Assembly (NCBI RefSeq): GCF_932526225.1 | Contig: NC_064038.1 | Coordinates: 7,873,070-7,937,069 of the forward strand | Length of the DNA: 64,000 nt | Source: Nematostella vectensis | Taxonomy: Eukaryota; Cnidaria; Anthozoa; Actiniaria; Edwardsiidae | Direction: 5' to 3' | Shown here: piece after piece, positions 1 to 11,252 of the stretch | Layout: every line of letters starts with the position of its first letter | How positions within the stretch are numbered: the stretch's first letter is position 1 | Made by a program: the position numbers and the translations under genes | Notes under the pieces: generated by a model | Told to the model about the DNA's origin: nothing | Databases searched by the model: none | Seen by the model: the letters and a program-made list of their open reading frames with translations, nothing else

Positions 1-150
1 ATGAGTAACTTAGAGAGTCGACTTAGTGAGGGGCATCACTTAGAGAATCGTTGGGTTAGAACCAGCGAGTAGCTTAGGGGGTCGACTTAGTTAGGGCCAT
101 CACTTACTGTGCGGTTGGTACAGTGAGTAGCTTAGAGGGTCGACTTAATG
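1..150. repeat. Tandem repeat, ~62-bp unit, start cut by window edge
   Basis: A phrase resembling 'gagtagcttagagggtcgac' followed by 'ttag..agggccatcactta' recurs near positions 2, 68 and 124, giving a diverged tandem array of roughly 62-bp units. No gene is recognised in it. Confidence 0.75.
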
Positions 151-322
151 AGAGAATAAAGGATTGGGGGTTGGGGAGAGGCGCTTGAGTATGAAGTCGG
201 AACAAAAGAAGTGCTTACCAACTGTAAAGTGACTGTGAGCAGGTCGAAGGAATGGAGGGTGACTGGTTTTATGTTTATACAAGAGGCAAAGTGTTGTAAG
301 GAGGGTTTCGATAGTGGAGATG

Positions 323-530
323 ATGGTCCTTTTATGATAATGATTATGATAAGGATAATGGTGGCAAAAAAGATGGTGTAAATGATGGATGTGATGGTAA
401 TGGTGATGATGATAATGATGGTAATAATGATGGTGATGATGATATGGTAATGGTGATGATAATTGTGGCAATAGAGAAGATGGTGGTGATGGTGATAGTG
501 GTGATGATAATTGTGGCATTTAACTCATCG
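323..530. repeat. Imperfect GAT/GGT trinucleotide microsatellite
   Basis: The stretch is dominated by interrupted GATGGT/GATAAT triplets on the plus strand. Reading frames across it give only His/Tyr-rich or Ile/Thr-rich low-complexity peptides, so none is called as a gene. Positions 531-857 between this and the next array are ordinary-complexity DNA with nothing recognised. Confidence 0.85.
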
Positions 531-857
531 TCAGATAAGTTGGGGTTAGGTATCGGAGCGCGTACTGGTCGCCCGACCAAGCACTACCAAGGGAACCATG
601 GCAACCGGGCCACAGCTCCCCGCCACAAGGGACACCCGTCACACTGATTTCTCAGTGGAATATACTTACCATAAGCTTTGGGACGGTGTGTGGGGACTAA
701 AAAGCGTGGATCATATAGGTTAGCTTCACTCGAAACGCTGCCAGTGCAATAAAGGCGCGGGGTGGTCATTCTCCTGACCAGGGGCCGGCATTCGGCCCCA
801 GGGCGCGCGACCGTGACTCGGTTAAACTTCGTCTAAATTTCATTCAGACACATATAA

Positions 858-1092
858 AGAAGATGGTGGTGATGGTGATAGTGGTTGTGACGGTAACCGT
901 GATGGTGGTGATGATTGTGCTGGTGTTGATAATGGTGATGGTTATGGTGGTGGTGATGGTGGTGGTGATGGTGGTGGTAATAATGATTATATGGTGATGT
1001 TGATGATGATATAATAATCGTGATGATGATTATGACAATAGAGATGATGATGATTATGGTGGTGATGGTGATGGTGCTGATAATGGTGTCCA
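858..1092. repeat. Second imperfect GAT/GGT microsatellite
   Basis: Same triplet composition as the array at 323-530. Open frames here are artefacts of repeat composition. Confidence 0.85.
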
Positions 1093-1767
1093 TCTGTAAT
1101 CTTCACAGATCCACAAAGGCTCAGCGCGCACGAGGAGCTACCAACACGATGCGACTGAAGCAGCTCGAGCTCCGAGAAAACCACGCCGTTGCCCTCAGCT
1201 AATCGATAACTACTCGAGAGTTACTCAAATCCTTCCGGCACGTCTGTCGACTGCACATCGCAGAACGTGGTCTTTTTTTAGCAATAGATAGCAGCAAATG
1301 TTTACAATTCTAATGATAGCAAATAATGATAGTAAATAATATTGTATTCAAATTTGTAATCTAAAAACCAAAGGTGTATTTAATAATTTCTTCTAGAAAT
1401 GTTTAAAATGCTATGCGTTTTAATGTGAGCCAAAAACCATTAACAAATAAACGCAATGTTTTGTATTTATATTCCTTAATCTTGTTTCTGCTCCTCGCGA
1501 AACTTTCGTTTTCTTTTTGGACAGAAATCGCACGACGATCTAAGCTTATATTCGTATAAGAACCGACTAGTTGATATCTGCCTATTCATAACACACATAA
1601 TCATAAGCAAGTTTGAAATAGGCTAGAACAATGTAACCTGTGAGGCAAGGTGATGATTTTGGCGATGGTTACGCAAGAACAGGGCCATAAATAGCGAGAG
1701 GATTGCCAACTCAACTCGTACTCAGTTCTCCAGCGGAACGACGGAATGGAACGTCCCCTCACCAAGC

Positions 1768-1945
1768 CCCATTCATAGATCCGACGCGCGCACGAATATC
1801 CAATCAGAAAGCAGAAAATAGAAGCCAGCAAAGTGCAACCCAAATGTCCCACAAAAGTCCCACCACATGGCTGTTATTGCATCATCTCTTTCCTGATTGG
1901 CTATTCGTGCGCGCGTGATTGACATGTCGGATCTATGAATTCGCT
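1768..1945. repeat. Inverted repeat (small foldback/MITE-like)
   Basis: Arm 'atagatccgacgcgcgcacg' near 1774 is answered in inverse by 'cgtgcgcgcg...tcggatctat' near 1907-1939, with further pairing of 'atccaatcag' against 'ctgattggct'. The loop between is about 80 bp. The rest of 1093-2169 shows no gene I can support. Confidence 0.6.
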
Positions 1946-2184
1946 CGACTCGTACCGCTAGCCTCCCCGCCTTAAGCCAAGCTGTTGCTGACCAATTATT
2001 TTTTACATGCCTTTTTCGAACTATGATAGGGAGTGTTATGAAATAGAATACTATTTGCAGGCAGTAGCTGGTGTTGCGGAAAACTCGATTCGACCCGCTT
2101 GCACCATTACACTACTATAGCAACACGGATTTTCAAGAGACACTGGTAGCGTAATAAGAAAAGATATTTTCACTTTTCATCTCG

Positions 2185-2508
2185 GCGAGCTTGTGCGTGG
2201 CACAGCCCTATGATAGGGCTATGGACGTTTTTTGCCTCCGTATAAAGTTCCTTCCTTGTAATCGCTGGTACCGCTTCCTCGGCAAAGCAGGTAATGCCAT
2301 GCCTACCAGATGTGTACCTGTAAGACTCTGTGGCACCCACGCTTCTGGATGGTTGGATCTCATCCTGCCCGTCGTTATAGCCTGGTGACACGCAAGGTGT
2401 GCTTTCACTGCTGCAAATTGAAGAGCTACATCAAAGTCAGGAACTGTGGCGGATTCTACGACTACCGGCTACCCAAGACACCCACCCATTGGGCTAAGGA
2501 TAAACCGT
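2185..2508 (+). pseudogene. Degenerate D8C (uromodulin-type) exon, copy 1
   Basis: Two adjoining plus-strand frames together spell a D8C cysteine domain, the eight-cysteine module of uromodulin, GP2 and OIT3-type extracellular proteins. The first frame carries NRWYRFLGKAGNAMPTRCVP and CGTHASGWL; the second carries SHPARRYSLVTRKVCF, an adjacent CC pair and IKVRNCGGFYDYRLP. The switch falls after the GWL motif near 2350, where about one base and one codon look lost, so a single reading frame cannot produce the domain. No signal peptide or flanking gene was found. It is either a decayed gene fragment or a base error at one spot; copy 2 downstream is also broken, which favours decay. Confidence 0.6.
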
Positions 2509-2942
2509 AGACTTGAAAACAGATTTTGAAAGGCATATACATACATTTGGTAAGAGGTTCAGGTCTAGAGAAAAAAAAAAACATTACACTTTTCATTTGT
2601 AAAGTGATTGTAGATTAATTTCGATAGCTTCGTGATAATGCAGCTGAACTGAGCAGGGTACACTTCAAATTCCTCTAGGGAAGAAATACTGGAATATCTG
2701 TACAATTATATCTTTTTATATAAAAGTGAGATTATTTGTAAATCAAATGTTGAAAATGTCCTTGAGTAAAAATATATATAGATATATTTAAAGTCTGCGG
2801 TATGTCTCATTGTTTTTTTTTCAAATAGTCCTTTAAATTAAACCCTCTTAATGGTATTTTCTTGGGAGAAAATTTTTTTCCCTAAAACAACTGATTTGCC
2901 TCGAAAAACTGGTCATACTAGACATACCATTTCTCCTTTGCA

Positions 2943-3297
2943 GCATGCCAAGGTACACAATTGAATGACTATAGCAGGTCCATCTGCAATACCGGTCAGA
3001 GCAACGCCACATGTGACCTTTTTCCTGGAATCCGTTGGTATCGCTTCTACGGCGCAGCAGAAACAGCTATACCGATCGCCTGTGTACCACCGAAACGCTG
3101 TGGTACCTTATGCCCCTGGATGGATGGTCGGTTCTGTAGGCCACTGTAGGCCAAGTTGCAGTGACTCGCAAGGTGTGCTTCAATTAGGCGGGAAACTGCT
3201 GCAAATGGGGCGTCTACATCAAAGTCAGAAACTGTGGCAAATACTACCTCTACCGGTTACGCAGGACACCAGCGTTTAGGCTGCGCTATTATGGCCG
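2943..3297 (+). pseudogene. Degenerate D8C (uromodulin-type) exon, copy 2
   Basis: A second D8C-like exon follows a good acceptor (ttctcctttgcag, ending 2943). One frame reads ACQGTQLNDYSRSI then RWYRFYGAAETAIPIACVP and RCGT. The rest (VTRKVCFN, stop, AGNCC, then YIKVRNCGKYYLYRL) is in another frame. There is thus a frame change near 3140-3160 plus an in-frame TAG where the family usually has a residue between 'CFN' and 'AGNCC'. The domain cannot be translated as it stands. Its resemblance to copy 1 about 750 bp upstream suggests an old tandem exon duplication followed by decay. Confidence 0.6.
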
Positions 3298-3349
3298 TGG
3301 CAATTAAGGTGATCGTCTGGTTGTGATGTGGGTAAGAGAGGGATGATAG

Positions 3350-3607
3350 CAGGGGCGGATCCAGGATTTCAAAAAGGGGGGTGGATGATGGCCGGATAGA
3401 CGGCCTACAACTGATCCAGTGGTTCTTTGAAGGTCACTACATAGATTTTAAAATAATTCACGCTGAATTGGATTTGTTGCATCAGCAAAGTCAAGCAGGC
3501 GAAGGCATTTATTTTATTCAAAAAAGCATTTTTTTTCTCAAAAAGGGAGGGGGGGGGGGGGTGGATATCCACCAAATCCACCCCCCCCCCCCCTGTATCC
3601 GCCCCTG
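3350..3607. mobile_element. hAT-like MITE, 258 bp
   Basis: Ends are CAGGGGCGGATCCAGG and its near-perfect inverse CCTGTATCCGCCCCTG (one mismatch in 16), a terminal pattern shared by many animal hAT-derived non-autonomous elements. The interior is G-run/C-run rich and non-coding. Flanking bases do not give a convincing 8-bp target duplication, so the insertion is probably old. Confidence 0.7.
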
Positions 3608-4264
3608 AAAACGTTGAATGCCCATTTCATCGAAGTTTTGCTAGCCCTAGTAATTCTTTCCTCTAAGGTTTTCTTTTCTTTCTTCGCAGTTTTAGGGAAC
3701 TTTAGAGGCATGTTTAGTCTTACCTAAACGCTCGACTGCTAAGTCTTGATTTATTTCAGTTTTATGTAAATTTTCGTGTTTGTCCGCGATATAATAAAGC
3801 TGGTTGTGTTTATGGTCCTACTAACTGGTTTTCGCCAAGATTTCTAAACACAAATGTTTTTTTAATCGTTTTTTGTCCGAAATCCAATGGTCCATGGTTA
3901 GCGTTTTTCTGATAATTCAAAAGGTTTTCCTCATCTCGATCGATCAACGTGCCTATTGAACAATGATGGGAATTCATAAAGTTATCAATACTTCCCAGTT
4001 AGTACCAAAATGCTATAACAGTTTTTGGTTCTTGTTATAACACCCGACAACCGATTAGATAGCGCCATTATGTTATTGAGTTGTCTGGTCAGCGGACCTA
4101 CTACCGGGATCGAACCGGTAACCCTGTGCGGTAACCTCGCGTCCGCCATCTTGTTTTCCGGTTTTGGTTATACTGTACTTGATTAAAGTCATTCACTTTA
4201 ACCCATCGGGCATTGGGTTCTTTCTACTTCATTCACTGGCGTAACCCTATCACAACATCCTGAA
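3608..4264. other. Intergenic spacer, with tRNA-like T-arm fragment
   Basis: No gene is supported. At 4088-4142 the minus strand holds a T-arm-like hairpin (ACCGG, TTCGATC loop, CCGGT) closed by GCGGAC/GTCCGC, but the cloverleaf is too short and lacks a D-arm. It is probably a fragment of a tRNA-derived repeat. Confidence 0.4.
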
Positions 4265-4995
4265 TTAGAGATTTCTGGTCTCAACAGTAGAAGACAAGTG
4301 GACATTCTTACTTCGCGCATGCGTAGGACGTCTCTTTAAGCTTGCCACAACTGCTTTCCGGAAGTCCTTATTAAAGAGGCCATAGATTAGAGGTTCTAGT
4401 GCACTGTTTATGTACGTCAGAACCACAAACAGATACGCCAGAAAGCCCGGCACACGTACACCAAGCGGGTCCAATAATATCACTATAAAACAGGGTGTAA
4501 ACGATACAAGGAACGTGCCTATGATAATTAGAAATGTCCTGAACATCTTTATATCCTGACTCTCCCATTTCCTTCTAAATTTCGCCGGGAGAGTTGTGGT
4601 GCTATATGCTTCAACGCGGTTCATTCTCCGTGCAGCTATGGTCCAGATTTTAGCATTCGCAAATATAAGAACAAAGGATGGCGCCACGAATGTCACAACG
4701 AAGTTAACCACGGCGTACACAAGCTTGATTCCCTGCATCTCGCAAAGGATTCTGGTATCTGATACTTGGTAACCGTATGACGTCATAAGGGCAAGGATAA
4801 ATGACGTCATCCAAGCTGCACCAATCATTAGGATGACACGGGAGCTGCGCATACGCGAGTAGTACCGGAATGGTGTTGTCATGGCGACGTAACGGTCCCA
4901 CGTGACTGCACAGAGGTTGAATATGGAGGCTGTGGCGAACCATGACGAGGCTAGCGTCCACATGTGACACATCGCCTTGCCAAAAATCCACGCGC
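4265..4995 (-). CDS. GPCR exon 2 (TM3 to C-terminus)
   Basis: Carries TM3 with DRY, TM4, extracellular loop 2, TM5, a basic third intracellular loop, TM6 (SFTPCF), TM7 (SALEPLIYGLFNKDFRKA) and a 30-residue Arg/Lys/Ser-rich tail ending at a stop at 4265. The first Met in the open frame (4972) is internal; homology to the TM3 start and the acceptor place the exon start at 4995. Confidence 0.88.
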
Positions 4996-7900
4996 CTGTG
5001 CAACGAAAGGCGTACGATTATTACTCCATACAGTTGCCAGTACAACTCAGACAGGATAACTACTCCATATACTAGCCACTACAACTAAGAGACACGACGA
5101 CGAATTTTCCGTAGGCCAATAATGCAATTCCGTAATAAATCTCAAGACTACCAATTAGCTAATCAGAACACACGTACTATCGTAGCCATATAAATATACC
5201 AACCTGTACAACGAAAGGACATTCAGTCTACGGAACAGATGCTCATTTGCATAAGCCACTGTCCGGCGTCCTCGATTCCACGCGACGCCATTTTCTGCCA
5301 TTTGTCATGACAACATCCCACGCTTTGACAAAGGGTTTTTTTTCGAAGTTTTATTACATTTATAACATTAGATAGTACGCTCGCCTGTTATACTTTTTAA
5401 TCAAAAATATCATGACAATAAAGTATAAAGGTCAACTTATCTCATGTTAGAAAATCAACTTCCTAAGAAGTCTTAAAATAATTCGATTTTGGCGATATTT
5501 TGAAGAGAATGAATCACATGAGAAAAGTTCTAACTCACTAAATTTCACATTTTTGGTACATCTAGTCACAAGAAAAGTTAAAAGCCGAGACTCAAAGCAT
5601 AGCTAAAACTGTTATTTTACTTAATCTGAGTGAACTCTGAGCACATATTTCCACCTGGTTTTAAATATATTAAACGATTACGAGCTTGCATGGTTTTACC
5701 GTCTCCAAACCGCAAAGCACGCATCTAATTATATTCTAAATATCTCGAAAAGGCGTGGAAATCGCTCTAAAGTTTGTATTGGACGTTTAATAAGAATTCC
5801 TTCAGGAATTTGTCTGGGAGGTCTGATTTCCGTAGCACCCTTTATTAAGAGCAAAAAGTCCTTCAATAGCATAGACATGCAACAACAGCCAATAATTATG
5901 TTTGCTTCTAAAAATATTTTTGGTAAACCTTGTCATAGACTCGTTTTATGAAAATCATGTACCATATATGAATCTCCAACTAATAAACTCTCGGTGTGTG
6001 AAAGATGGGCTCCGGATCCTAACGCGTTAAAAAATAGGAGGGTAAATTAAAAAGTGTGTCATTCAATCAGTCTCGACTAAATCCTTTTTCTAGCAGGTAA
6101 CGAACAGGTAACCGTGCATTCCAGCATGGCAACTGCGTTAAAAAAAACTTTCCTTCCCCCCCCCCCAAAGTTTGTTTATTTGAACTAGATCAAATTTTGT
6201 TATTATGCGTGAACATAACTCTTTAGGATGAGGTACAATTTAGACAATGAAAACGAATAAAACGCTCAAAATATAATTTTATTCACGTCCTAGAGATTTT
6301 ATGCTAATGAGTCGAGCATGATTTTTATTGTAAATTTCCTCTTCGCGGGGGTAAGACACCAAGAAAGAGGGTAGAAAATCGGCGAAAGATACCTCTAAAG
6401 CCTCTTTGAAGCTAGAAACATTACTTTTGGTACTCCGCCTGAAGAAGGAAAATGCCATTTATATGATAGTGTAGACTGTTTCATTTATGAAAGTTGTTTT
6501 ACCAGCTTTTAAGCAAAGCGATTCAATCGAGTCAAAATTTAAACATATGACTAATGATTGATATTAACCAAAAAAAAATACTTGCAAAATAGGTTCTCTA
6601 TGACAAGAGTCATCAAACTGTCATGTGACCCATAGTCCCTAATTTGTCAGGTTAAAGCGGTTAAAATCGAGAGAGTCCTCTGTTTCAAAACTAATTTTAA
6701 CCACGCAGTGCATGTTGCAGTGCTCCAAAAAGGTTAATGAAAAAAAAGTTAGAAGACCCATTTTTAGCTATGGTTGCAAATCAGACAGCCTTTGTTACAT
6801 CAACCGTATGCTAGATCAAAGGTAAACCCCCGTGAGCCAACTAAGAGGTCTCAATGACAATTAATTTTATAATTTCAAATAGAAGCTTTAAACGACCAGA
6901 AAGGCGTAATGCGCCATTGAAATTGTTGTGTGTAGTTGTGAACAATAGTGCGATAAATTTTAGTGAAGGAAAGTACCAAATACGTCCGATCTTCAAGATT
7001 TCTAAGAAATGATCATGTTAATGTGAATGATTTACGAAGTTTTGCGATCAGCTTAGGAACTTTGAGTAAAACAGCCTTCTAACTCAAACCCCAAATGTAC
7101 TGTTCGGTCGCATTTCTCATCAGAAGCTCTTTATCACCATATCAATATTTTAAGTGCGTTTCCTGAAAAAAAAATTAAAAGAATTCGGCTAGAAAAGTTG
7201 CTCACGTTAAATTTTGAAATGTTTCTGCGTTTGTGCTCAAGTACAGGCTTTGGTTTATTATCATTGAGCTAGGTAGAAAGCTTGATAAGTTATCTCATTC
7301 CTGTGAAACGATGACTTAAAATGGCGTCGCATGGAATCGAGGACGCCGGACAGTGGCTTATGCAAATGAGCATCTGTTCCGTAGACTGATTGTTCTCTCG
7401 ACACCTACGAAGTCACAGTCTCACGGTTGATTGTTCACATAGACGGGTTAACATTTGGTTCGTCATCCACAAATCGCAAATTTGCCATCTACAAGTTATT
7501 TACTTTTAATTAGTTAAAATTCAAATTCGCCATGTCAAAACCGATCGTCTGTCGAATTGAGTAGTTAATGTTGTTATTTAAGATAATTTCGCAAATAGTT
7601 GTGCAGTTTACTGAGTGCAAAGTGAAGAAAACTATCGAGTTTGTGGCCTTGTGACATTTGGCGCACTACGTAGAACATACCTGACAATTTGATATGTGGG
7701 ATACATACAGCCCTTAAATTTAGTTTAGCACTCACGATTAGCCTAAGAAAGCTAAGTAGCCTTTATTGATCTGGAGCTATCGACTGAAATTGTTTTATTT
7801 TCGGTCATAAACCAATTCCACTACCTTTAATTGATTGATATTTTCGGCAATTGAAAGGAAAATAGAAAACGTGCAACTAAAAGACACACGACTATTACTC

Positions 7901-9855
7901 CATATGCCAGCCTGTACATCGAAAGGACAATGTTATCTTGGTATCTTCGAGTGACACTGTCGAGTTTGTGGCCTTGCGTGGCTTACTACTTAGAACATAC
8001 ACTAAAATATGACAATTTGCTATATGGTGTACAAGAATTGGCCCGCGCGATTTTAACCAGTTGTAGAGCAATAACCTCGCTTCAAAACCGTGTCTCATTT
8101 CGTTAAAGTTGTTTTTCACCGAAAAACCGGTATTGCCGCCAATGTATCGGGGGAATAGACAAAGTACAATGCTCTTATAAGCGTGCAATTCAACCTTAAA
8201 TCCCTTTCAATTTTTGTTAATCCATTTTCCTGGACCGGAACTTCTAATCCAAACCGTAATCTGAGATCATTGAATGGTGGAAAAAGAAGCTTATTTATAA
8301 TTGATATATTAGTTATATATCATATGAGAATGGTTTTATTAAAAGATTGTTTGCGCGGCCATTTTCCGATTGCGTGCTTCAAATGTTTGTTTAGCCGAAA
8401 CGCCTTGATAGAATGGACTTTACATAATTTGTCAATGAGTCAAGCACGTCGTCAGCGCCGTATTTTTTTTAAGAAAAAGAAAATACACTTGAAGCAGCTT
8501 CAACAGTCTTTAATTTAGTTTAGCACGCGTGATTAGCCTAAGAAAGCTAAGTGGCTTTATTGCCTTGGAGCTATCGACTGAAATTGTGTTTTTTCCGGCT
8601 ATAAACCAATTGCACTACCTTCAATTGAATGATATTTTTGGCAATTGAAAGGAAAATAGAAAACGTCCCCGGCTTGTAAAATTTCCAATCAAGCCGCCTT
8701 TTTATGCTCCCGCTAAATGTTGCGTCAAACAAAGCACACTATTTTCAATTATAAAAGGTTAATGACGATTTTAAATGCGGGTAATGGCAAGATGCCCCTC
8801 TCTATGAGGTTCTTAGTTATCATATACAGGGAGGTTACTTATTTCCCCCCGCATATTATCGTTTTTTTGGGACCAGTTGACCCCGGTCGATGTTTTTCCT
8901 CTGAAATGTGACTGTGCCCATAGCCAAGCATTGATAGTTCGATATTTTCCTAGAATTTTGGTGTGCTCGATTTTTTTCTAGAAATTTTGGCTTGCTCGAT
9001 GATTTTCTAAAAATTTTGGCCTGCTCAATATTTTCCTATAAATTTTTTTATCCGATCCGTCAAAAATCAGTCTCCAATGCAACCGACAGCTCCGACACGA
9101 GTCAGACAAAATCAGAAAAAAGAACATGGAAATCGAATAGGAACGCAGTCACGTGCCAAATTAAAGAATAATGTCCCGCGTCTTTTTCGTTGAAACAGCA
9201 GGGAAGAAGCAAATAGAAGCATATAGGAAGATAATAAGTAACTCTTATGAAAAAAAGGTAAAGGGAACATTAAAGAAGGACCATCACGCGGCCATTTTTT
9301 TAGTATTAAAATACTCCCGCACAATAATGAGGCAAGTGACTAAAAATGATCCATTTCCATCGGCTAAAAAACTAAGAAACTTTTAATAAAATATCATTAA
9401 TTTATTATGAGATTTCAACCGTGGATGGTTATTGTGAAGTTTTCTTGCAAAGTGAACTGCTGTATTTTTGTAAACAAGAACAAAAGAGAAGGTGACGGAC
9501 ATTCTTTAAGAAGAAGCCCCGCATCGAGAAACCAATGGGAATTGTCAACCACGTTCTCACCTCTCATTTGGTAGGTAACGTAGTAAGCAGTAGAAACGGG
9601 AAGGACCAATAAAGTGAGACAAAGATCAGCCGTACTCATACTTGCTATGAAGTAATATGCAGAAAAGTGAAGACGCCTCGTGAGATAGATCGTTCTACAG
9701 ACAAGAACATTCCCGACTACTGCAATCACAAACAGACAAATCTCGAACAAAACCAACGCGAGAACACTGGGCTGGGTCAAGACTTCTTGTAAAGTGTAGC
9801 TAGGCATCTCACTTGACTTATTTTGCCATAGACGTGAACTTAAGTTCATTGTCAT
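4265..9855 (-). CDS. Rhodopsin-family (class A) G-protein-coupled receptor, two exons
   Basis: The coding model is exon 1 at 9855-9561 and exon 2 at 4995-4265 on the minus strand, total 1026 nt, 341 aa. The exon 1 donor reads AGAG|GTGAGA and the exon 2 acceptor reads cgttgcacag|GCGCG; both are phase 1 and the join gives MRGAWIFGKAMCHMW, the normal TM2-TM3 passage. Seven membrane segments, D2.50 (STADLCLTLL), C3.25, the DRY motif (TWDRYVAM), an extracellular loop-2 cysteine and a TM6 proline are visible. The tail is short and basic. Position 3.32 is Ser, arguing against a classical amine receptor, and TM7 lacks an opsin lysine at 7.43. It acts at the plasma membrane; ligand unknown. Odd points are F instead of W at 6.48 and EPLIY instead of NPxxY in TM7. 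The N-terminus has NLSS and NKSS glycosylation sites. Confidence 0.9.
4996..5098 (-). repeat. Short tandem repeat abutting the GPCR exon 2 acceptor
   Basis: On the minus strand, units of about 47 bp share 'gta.tggagta.taatcg' and end in 'cctttcgttg.acag'. The last unit supplies the functional acceptor. Related outlying copies sit at 5191-5223 and 7866-7925, separated by the transposon at 5224-7388. Confidence 0.55.
5224..7388. mobile_element. Non-autonomous TIR DNA transposon, 2165 bp
   Basis: The 71-bp arms 5224-5294 and 7318-7388 are inverted copies with about one mismatch; they begin CAGTCTACGGAACAGATGCT. The trinucleotide ATT flanks both sides (5221-5223 and 7389-7391), a candidate 3-bp target duplication. 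The interior is AT-rich and has no open frame of note, so it depends on a transposase made elsewhere. It lies in the GPCR intron. Confidence 0.8.
7620..8667. repeat. Direct duplication of ~260 bp, second copy interrupted
   Basis: Copy 1 (about 7625-7880) and copy 2 (7945-8040 continuing at 8511-8667) share 'cgagtttgtggccttg', 'agaacatac', 'agcctaagaaagctaagt' and 'gcaattgaaaggaaaataga'. Copy 2 is split by about 470 bp of unrelated DNA. All of it is intronic to the GPCR; no gene is seen. Confidence 0.65.
8938..9050. repeat. Tandem repeat, ~33-bp unit, four copies
   Basis: The phrase 'gatattttcctagaatttt' plus 'ggtgtgctc' recurs four times with substitutions. Intronic to the GPCR. Confidence 0.6.
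9561..9855 (-). CDS. GPCR exon 1 (N-terminus, TM1, TM2)
   Basis: Starts at ATG 9855 with MTMNLSSRLW. TM1 contains the GNVLV motif (conserved N1.50) and TM2 contains TADLCLTLLVLP. The exon ends phase 1 at a GTGAGA donor; the frame would otherwise run on into intron sequence to 9415. Confidence 0.88.
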
Positions 9856-11110
9856 AGCCGTGCTGCTGTTACTGATTGCCTAGTGCTATAAAAGAATATT
9901 GCAGTTTTGAAAGCTGGCGATGCGTTTGGTATCGAAACCTTTTGTTTCTGTCTGTCGAAAGTGAATGGACAATTTTCTAGATTTTGCAGCTGCATAATCT
10001 CGAAGCATAAACCGCACCAATTCATGTCTAAGCACCAGTAATATTTTACTAGTTAACTTAAGGTAGTTGTGTGTGGGAGTAATTGAAAGAACGCACTCGT
10101 AAATTTAAAGTTGTTTAATAAATTACCGCAGCCATAATAACCACCGGGGTCATTGCTTTTTTGTCTCAAAGATTATAAGAAATTCCCCTTTTCTGACTAT
10201 AAAGGTAATTTTGACCCTAAAAAGTCTCAGATTTTGACAATCAAATTTGACAGTCAAATTCTTTACGTAACTAAAGGGAAAAAAGAGGTGCCCCCACCCC
10301 ACCCCAAGACAAAATCGCCAGGTTTTTCATCGTTGAGAATGAATAAGTCTGACTTCAAAACAAAGCGACAAGCCGGTCCTGGGTCTATGGTCATTATATT
10401 TGATTCTTTATTGAATAGACTAGTAACCGTCCTCTCTTTAGCTTTTATCACGCATTCGTGTATAAGTTTTCGTGAATCGACATTTTCACCTATAAAATGT
10501 ATGCTAACATTGTAGTGGTGGGGGACGGGAGGGTGGGGCTGCTCTCGCTTTAAATTCATATAACCATAAACTTTGCCGGATTGATAAAAAAATCCGCCCA
10601 GGATAGAATGTAACAAAGTAACAATAATAATATCCTGGGCTACATGTTATAAGGTTGAAAGGATAAAAAAAAAAACAATTTATGCTATAATTGTTCAAAT
10701 GTTCCAGATGTTTTCTTTTATCAATTAAAACAATGACGCGGCTTTTTCTAGTTGCTGCTTGCCAACAGTTCTAATCTATCACTTGAAAACGTTTTCTTTT
10801 AGAGAGAAAAAATATTATTATTTGAATTTGTGCGCAAACATAATTGGAAAGCATCTCTAGAAGAAGTGGGTCTATATATTTTTTCCGTTTACATCTCAGC
10901 ATGCCTACATTAGGCAAAAAAATATATATAATATCCAGCTGTCCTTGAGGGAGGAAATTATTTCCCTTTTAATGAAAAGTGCTCTCAAATTTAAAATGTT
11001 TAAACATTTATTCGAGCGCTTGCGATTGCTAAATAGGAAAAATGATTAGAGAAAGGAGTCCCTGTAACCGCCATTTAATCATCCTGAGAAAATAATAAAC
11101 TTTGAACGGC
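9856..11110. other. Intergenic region upstream of the GPCR
   Basis: AT-rich DNA between the divergent GPCR and WAP/vWA genes. Open frames near 10153-10616 show no family resemblance and overlap on both strands, so they are not called. Any promoter of the GPCR should lie just above 9855, but no specific motif is convincing. Confidence 0.4.
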
Positions 11111-11149
11111 TGACTTTGAGACTATCGCGAGAATTTGGTTAAAAAAAAA

Positions 11150-11252
11150 GCCTCCCTCGCAGGCGTTTTCAGGCAGGCGTCGCTCGCTCCCCCTCCTCTG
11201 TGGAGGAGCGAGCGACGCCTTCCTAAAAACACCTGCGAGGGCCGGAGGCTAG
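11150..11252. repeat. GC-rich foldback (palindromic MITE-like), copy 1
   Basis: 'gcctccctcgcaggcgtttt' and 'ggcgtcgctcgctcc' are mirrored by 'ggagcgagcgacgcc' and 'acctgcgagg..cggaggc' across a very short centre, so the whole unit can form one long hairpin. Confidence 0.75.

Noticed and set aside
531-857. Possible small structured RNA starting 'atacttacc' at 660, like the U1 5' end
   Set aside because: The rest does not follow U1 stem-loops and no Sm site (AATTTGTGG-like) follows; a short chance match.
4088-4142. Possible minus-strand tRNA
   Set aside because: Good T-arm and a closing stem, but only 55 nt and no D-arm or plausible anticodon arm.
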